A stretch of DNA of 36,569 nt from Actinomycetes bacterium. Its GTDB lineage: Bacteria; Actinomycetota; Actinomycetes; JACCUZ01. The notes under the pieces are model-generated. The model had not been told where the DNA came from and searched no databases. It saw nothing but the letters and a program-made list of their open reading frames with translations. The stretch covers positions 1 to 36,569 of the forward strand of contig DATHAP010000150.1 in assembly GCA_035489715.1 (NCBI GenBank), in the 5' to 3' direction. The translations under genes were made by a program, and so were the position numbers. Position 1 is the first letter of the stretch, and every line of letters begins with the position of its first letter. Positions 33,130 through 36,569 of the stretch are shown in pieces.

Positions 33130-34262
33130 TGACGACGCCGACGACGCAGCCGTGGGACCTGGAGCGCGCGCTGGAGTCCGCCCTCGCCGCCGAGGCCGAC
33201 GTGGCGGAGATCGACGTCCACGCGGCGGCCAGCCGGCTGGAGGAGCGTCTCGACCGATCACGCCGGACGGCGCGGGTCGTCCTGGCCGGCGCGGCTGCCG
33301 CCGCCGTCGTGCTCGTGGTGCTGCTCGTCCAGGGCGGTCCGGACGATCGGCGCAGCGCACCCCCGGCCGAGGACGACCGCCAGGGCGGGCAGGTGACCGC
33401 GGTGGTACCGCAGGGCGCCGGGCTCACCGACATCGGCCAGCCGGTCTACCGGGTCGGCAGCGACGGGCGCACCGCCTGGGTGACCGACCAGACCCAGCGG
33501 CTGACCGGCGTCGCGCTCGACGGCGGTGACATCACCACCCGGATCGAGCTGCCCGGCGAGGACGGCAGCGCGTTCGACGTCGAACCGGTCGGTGACCTGG
33601 TCTGGGTCAGCCTGCGACTGTCCAACCTGGTGGTCGCGGTGGACCCGCGCACCGGTGAGGTCGTGCACCAGGTCCGCACGACCGGCGACCGCGGGCCGTT
33701 CGGCATGGCCGTCGACGGCGGTGATCTCTGGTCGACCGCCGGCGCCACCCTGCTGCGGATCGACGCCGCCACCGGGGAGCTGCTCGACACCATCCAGCTG
33801 CCGCCGACCACCCGCGCCTACGACGTGGCCGTGGCCGGCGGCTCGGTGTGGGTCACCGACGTGGGTCCGCCGTTCCGCGTCCTGCGCTACCAGCCCGGGC
33901 GGGACCGGCTGGTGCCGACGCTGCTGCCCGCCTCCCCCGCCGGCATCGCCGCGACCGCCGACGCCGTCTGGGTCGCGATGGTGGCCCGCCCCGAGCTGCT
34001 GCGCGTCGACGCGGAGTCCGGGCTCGTCACGGACCGCGTCGAGCTGCCCGGCAACGGCCTCGCCGTCACGGCCACCGGCCCCTCGGTGTGGGTGGGGCTG
34101 CCGGAGATCGACCAGGTGGCCGAGGTCGACGCCAGGTCCCGACGGCTCGTGCGGCTGCTGCAGGTGGGGAGCTACCCGCCGTTCGCCCGGCAGTACGGCG
34201 ACATGCTGCTCGTCACGAGCAACCTGGGGGGCGAGCTGGTCCGGGTGCCGCTCGGCGACTGA
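33129..34262 (+). CDS. single-pass membrane beta-propeller, putative anti-sigma or sensor partner
   Basis: A 377-residue protein. A cytoplasmic N-terminal part (1-47, LERALESALAAEADVAEIDVHAAASRLEERLDRS shape) is acidic and helical, one membrane helix lies at about 49-67, and an extracytoplasmic seven-fold propeller follows (GRTAWVTDQ, GDLVWVSLR, GDLWSTAG, GGSVWVTDV, ADAVWVAMV, GPSVWVGLP, GDMLLVTSN). There is no zinc-binding anti-sigma motif, so the short N-terminus would have to hold the sigma factor by itself. Coupling to the ECF gene and topology suggest that the propeller senses an outside ligand and controls the sigma factor; this is inference. Confidence 0.88.
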   Translation: MTTPTTQPWDLERALESALAAEADVAEIDVHAAASRLEERLDRSRRTARVVLAGAAAAAVVLVVLLVQGGPDDRRSAPPAEDDRQGGQVTAVVPQGAGLTDIGQPVYRVGSDGRTAWVTDQTQRLTGVALDGGDITTRIELPGEDGSAFDVEPVGDLVWVSLRLSNLVVAVDPRTGEVVHQVRTTGDRGPFGMAVDGGDLWSTAGATLLRIDAATGELLDTIQLPPTTRAYDVAVAGGSVWVTDVGPPFRVLRYQPGRDRLVPTLLPASPAGIAATADAVWVAMVARPELLRVDAESGLVTDRVELPGNGLAVTATGPSVWVGLPEIDQVAEVDARSRRLVRLLQVGSYPPFARQYGDMLLVTSNLGGELVRVPLGD

Positions 34263-34274
34263 CCGCCGGTTCGG

Positions 34275-35102
34275 TCAGACGGTGACGCCGAAGGCCTCGG
34301 TGAAGGCCTTCTTCGCGTAGGCGTTGCTGGCGTAGGCGAACCCGTTGTCGCCCCAGCCGGTGCCCCAGCTGTTGCGGATGATGAAGCCGGTCGAGGTGTA
34401 GCCCACCATCGCGACGGCGTGCCCACCCCGGGCGGTGGCCGGCTTGTACGTCGTCAGCTTGCCCTTGCTCGCCGTTGCGTTGTCCCAGGTGCTGTCGACG
34501 TCGAGCCGGGTCAGGATCGGCCCGTTCTGGGCCAGCCAGGTGCGCCAGTCGGTCGGGTCGGTGCCGAGGTTGAAGTACGCGGCGATCTTGAGCTGGGTCG
34601 ACAGGGCGTAGAACGTGGCCACCTCCCCGGCGTAGAGCTTGCCGGACGCGAACGGCAGCACCGAGTCCTGCACGGCACCCCACTTGCGCGACACGTCCAA
34701 CGCCGCCTTGAGCCAGGTGCCGTCGGACTCGATGAAGGTCGTGGGCTGGGCCACGAACTGGTCGGTCTCCTTCGCGGCCATCCAGATGAAGCGCGGTGAG
34801 AGACGCGGCGTCTTGGGCAGCCGGCCGGCCTGCACGAAGTGCCAGCGCAGCACGCCCTCGGCCGTGGCCCACCCGACGCACGAGCCGGTGTCCTTCTGGT
34901 CGCCGACCGTCCACCAGTCCTCGCGCAGGTCGCGGGACGCCGGGATCGCGCGGGCGGGCGCCCGCATCACCCCCGCGTCGGCGGCGTTGTGCATCCGCCA
35001 GTCGGTCTCGGTCCCGGGCGACGGCTGGCAGTTGAGCACCCGGCGCACCCCGCCGACCTCGGTGCTCGCAACGCCCGGCACGGGCTTCTCCTTGATCGCC
35101 AC
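34275..35102 (-). CDS. papain-like cysteine peptidase (family C1)
   Basis: A 275-residue protein. The peptidase domain starts near residue 52 (AIPASRDLREDWWTVGDQKDTGSCVGWATAEG shape): oxyanion Gln69, nucleophile Cys75, catalytic His228 in GGHAVAMVGY and Asn244 in IIRNSWGTGWGDNGFAY. No signal peptide or membrane helix is seen, so export would need another route or the enzyme is intracellular; a 50-residue N-terminal part may act as a propeptide. GTG 35102 was chosen because GGAGG lies 5 nt upstream; ATG 35120 is an alternative. A chagasin-like inhibitor gene is divergent, and the stop lies 12 bp from the convergent propeller gene. Confidence 0.93.
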   Translation of the reverse strand: MAIKEKPVPGVASTEVGGVRRVLNCQPSPGTETDWRMHNAADAGVMRAPARAIPASRDLREDWWTVGDQKDTGSCVGWATAEGVLRWHFVQAGRLPKTPRLSPRFIWMAAKETDQFVAQPTTFIESDGTWLKAALDVSRKWGAVQDSVLPFASGKLYAGEVATFYALSTQLKIAAYFNLGTDPTDWRTWLAQNGPILTRLDVDSTWDNATASKGKLTTYKPATARGGHAVAMVGYTSTGFIIRNSWGTGWGDNGFAYASNAYAKKAFTEAFGVTV

Positions 35103-35174
35103 GGCGACCTCCTCCCCCATGCGGCGCGACCCGGCGCCGCTATGGTCGTGACGGTAGACGCAGGTCCGCCCCGC

Positions 35175-35555
35175 ATGGGAAAGGGCGGGCAAAGCCGCGG
35201 CGGCGGCCGAGCACCGGGACGGGTCGTGGACGAGTCCGAACGAGCGGTCGAGCGGGAGTCCCGGCGTGAGGTCACCGTCGGCGATGTCGTCGAGCTGAGT
35301 GTGTCCGACCTGCCCGGTGCGGGGTACCGCTGGGAGGTGCCTGCGCTCCCTCCCGGGCTGGCCGTCGTCGAGGACGACTGGGTGCAGCCCGACCCGCCGC
35401 CCGGCGTCGGGGCCGGCCGGGCGCGCGTGCTGCGGATCCGCGCCGACCGGACCGGCGAGTACGTCGTCCGGCTCGAGCTGCGCCGGCCCTGGGAGGCCGC
35501 CCCGGCCCGGGTGAGCGAGGTGCCGGTGTCCGTCACGGCTCCCGCTGGACCCTGA
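35175..35555 (+). CDS. chagasin-like cysteine peptidase inhibitor (family I42)
   Basis: A 126-residue protein from ATG 35175. The I42 fold is seen from about residue 31: EVTVGDVVELSV, the first binding loop DLPGAGYRWEVP (family NPTTGYxW), GVGAGRARVLRIRA (family GxGG...), GEYVVRLELRRPWE (family RPW loop). All three loops that enter a C1 active site are recognisable, though the first departs from NPTTG. There is no signal peptide. Starts at ATG 35142 or GTG 35226 (109 residues, the length of chagasin) are equally possible. It is divergent from the C1 peptidase, its natural target by context. Confidence 0.82.
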   Translation: MGKGGQSRGGGRAPGRVVDESERAVERESRREVTVGDVVELSVSDLPGAGYRWEVPALPPGLAVVEDDWVQPDPPPGVGAGRARVLRIRADRTGEYVVRLELRRPWEAAPARVSEVPVSVTAPAGP

Positions 35556-35582
35556 TCCCGACGGGCCCGGTCCGGCAGCGGC

Positions 35583-35588
35583 TAGCGT
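35583..35588 (+). promoter_or_regulatory. -10 box TAGCGT of the MBL-fold hydrolase gene
   Basis: TAGCGT ends 6 nt before the ATG at 35595; there is no Shine-Dalgarno sequence, so a leaderless transcript is likely. Confidence 0.45.
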
Positions 35589-35594
35589 GCCGCC

Positions 35595-36161
35595 ATGACC
35601 GCCGAGCTCACCGTCCTGCACGCCGGCTATGCGACCGGTGAGGGCGTGGCCTCGAGCGTGGTGCTGGTCCGCGACGGCGCCTCTACGGTCGTCGTGGACC
35701 CTGGAATGGTCCGCAGCCCCTCGCTGATCCTGGACCCGATGACCACTCTCGAGGTGTCGGCCGGCGACGTCACGGACGTCGTCCTGAGCCACCACCACCC
35801 CGACCACACGTGGCACATAGCGCTGTTCCCGAACGCGCGGGTCCACGACGCGTGGGCGGTCTACCAGGGCGACCAGTGGGACGACCAGCCGGCCGAGGGA
35901 CGGGAGGTGTCGCCGTCGGTGCGGCTGATGGAGACGCCCGGCCACACCGCCCAGGACATCAGCACGCTGGTCGAGACCGCCGAGGGGCTGGTCGCCTGCA
36001 CGCACCTCTGGTGGTTCGCCGAAGGTCCGGCCGAGGACCCGCGGGCGACCGACCTGCCGGCCCTGCACGCCAGCCGCGAACGGCTGCTCGCACTCGAGCC
36101 GGTCCGGGTGGTGCCCGGGCACGGGCCGGCGTTCGTCCCCGGCCCGTCGACGCCAGGCTGA
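35595..36161 (+). CDS. MBL-fold metallo-hydrolase
   Basis: A 188-residue metallo-beta-lactamase-fold hydrolase. The metal motif H66-x-H68-x-D70-H71 is in LSHHHPDHTWH; a further His is in ETPGHTAQDIS, an acid-site His in LVACTHLWWFAEG (where Asp is more usual) and the last His in VVPGHGPAF. The compact size resembles MBLAC1-like proteins. The substrate is unknown. Its last 203 bp are covered on the other strand by the tail of the neighbouring open frame. Confidence 0.9.
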   Translation: MTAELTVLHAGYATGEGVASSVVLVRDGASTVVVDPGMVRSPSLILDPMTTLEVSAGDVTDVVLSHHHPDHTWHIALFPNARVHDAWAVYQGDQWDDQPAEGREVSPSVRLMETPGHTAQDISTLVETAEGLVACTHLWWFAEGPAEDPRATDLPALHASRERLLALEPVRVVPGHGPAFVPGPSTPG

Positions 36162-36569
36162 GCCGACGGAGCGCCGGCTCTGGTCTCAGGCGGCAGCGTG
36201 CAGCCGTGGCCTCCTTGTAGGAGCCCTCGTCCGGCACGACCGTGAGGGTCCAGTCCTGCACCGTGCCGTCACAGACGGCCGCGCTCTGCTGGTCGACGAA
36301 GCCGGTCACCTTGGTGCCGCGAACGGTCTGATCGAGCCCGCCGAACAGGGACAGGCTCTCCGACTCCGTGCACGTGTACGTGCCCGAGACGGTCACCGTG
36401 AAGCGACCGCCACCACAGAGCACGGTGTCCAGGTCCTCCCCCGGAGTGCCGGTCGTGACCAGCATGCTGACGGAGTACGAGGAGTCGAAGGAGTCGATGT
36501 CCACGCCGGTGCGGGCGTCGGACGTGAACGTGTACCAGACGGTGGCGTCGGCTGGCGGGGGGCTTGCAG
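35959..36569 (-). CDS. 3' part of a beta-rich, probably secreted protein (5' end outside the window)
   Basis: The frame enters from the right edge. The first visible residues, ASPPPADATVWYTFTSDART, DIDSFDSSYSVSMLV, DLDTVLCGGGRFTVTVSGTYTC and AVCDGTVQDWTLTVVP, have the alternating, Thr/Ser/Gly-rich pattern of extracellular beta-sandwich (PPC-like) domains, with Cys pairs that may form disulfides. After about 36190 the frame turns Arg/Pro/Ala-rich (about 80 residues, antisense to the MBL gene) and looks non-native, so the true end may be near 36190 with a frameshift or lost stop. Function is unknown. Confidence 0.6.
   Translation of the reverse strand, partial: ASPPPADATVWYTFTSDARTGVDIDSFDSSYSVSMLVTTGTPGEDLDTVLCGGGRFTVTVSGTYTCTESESLSLFGGLDQTVRGTKVTGFVDQQSAAVCDGTVQDWTLTVVPDEGSYKEATAARCRLRPEPALRRLSLASTGRGRTPARARAPPGPARVRAAVRGWRAGPAGRSPAGPRPDLRRTTRGACRRPAPRRSRPAC

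Overview
This window is chromosomal DNA of a very GC-rich actinobacterium. The evidence is the strongly GC-biased third codon positions, frequent GTG starts, many 1-4 bp stop/start overlaps (GTGA, ATGA, TGATG), -10 boxes (TANNNT) set 6-7 nt before start codons as in leaderless transcripts, DUF3039 next to YqgE/AlgH, a CysNC fusion, a SigE-family ECF sigma factor and SpoIIE-type phosphatases. Genus cannot be fixed from the sequence alone. I see no tRNA, rRNA, CRISPR array, insertion sequence or prophage.

Layout. 1-6300 is a tyrosine/homogentisate catabolic locus: hmgA on the minus strand, a divergent pair (unknown gene plus fahA), a GNAT acetyltransferase, a zinc-ribbon protein, hppD, and a divergent Lrp/AsnC regulator separated from hppD by a near-perfect 24-bp palindrome. 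6300-11535 holds a PBP4-type DD-carboxypeptidase, a STAS anti-anti-sigma factor, an SF2 helicase and an MFS exporter. 11582-15948 holds a sulfite-oxidase-like molybdoenzyme translationally coupled to a VOC protein, facing a malic enzyme-VanZ-YqgE-DUF3039 run. 16109-20436 is a signalling block: response regulator, CHASE3 histidine kinase, response regulator-PP2C phosphatase, an unknown protein and an RsbW-like ATPase. 20477-24868 has plsC, an alpha/beta hydrolase with an apparent CTG start, cysNC and cysD.

25064-30294 holds a TetR-MFS efflux pair under a perfect 12-bp-arm operator palindrome, a cytoplasmic gamma-glutamyltransferase, and a DUF929/VKOR disulfide pair. 30395-31376 holds an IF-1 gene outside a ribosomal-protein context, preceded by an array of perfect hairpins. 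31377-34262 is an ECF sigma factor coupled to a single-pass membrane beta-propeller, with a divergent beta-propeller lipoprotein and nested inverted repeats between them. 34275-35555 pairs a papain-like (C1) cysteine peptidase with a divergent chagasin-like (I42) inhibitor. The window ends with an MBL-fold hydrolase and the 3' part of a beta-rich secreted-type protein.

The most interesting units are the sigma/twin-propeller locus, the papain/chagasin pair, the unknown gene between hmgA and fahA (this pathway has an isomerase gap in Gram-positives), and the hairpin array before infA.
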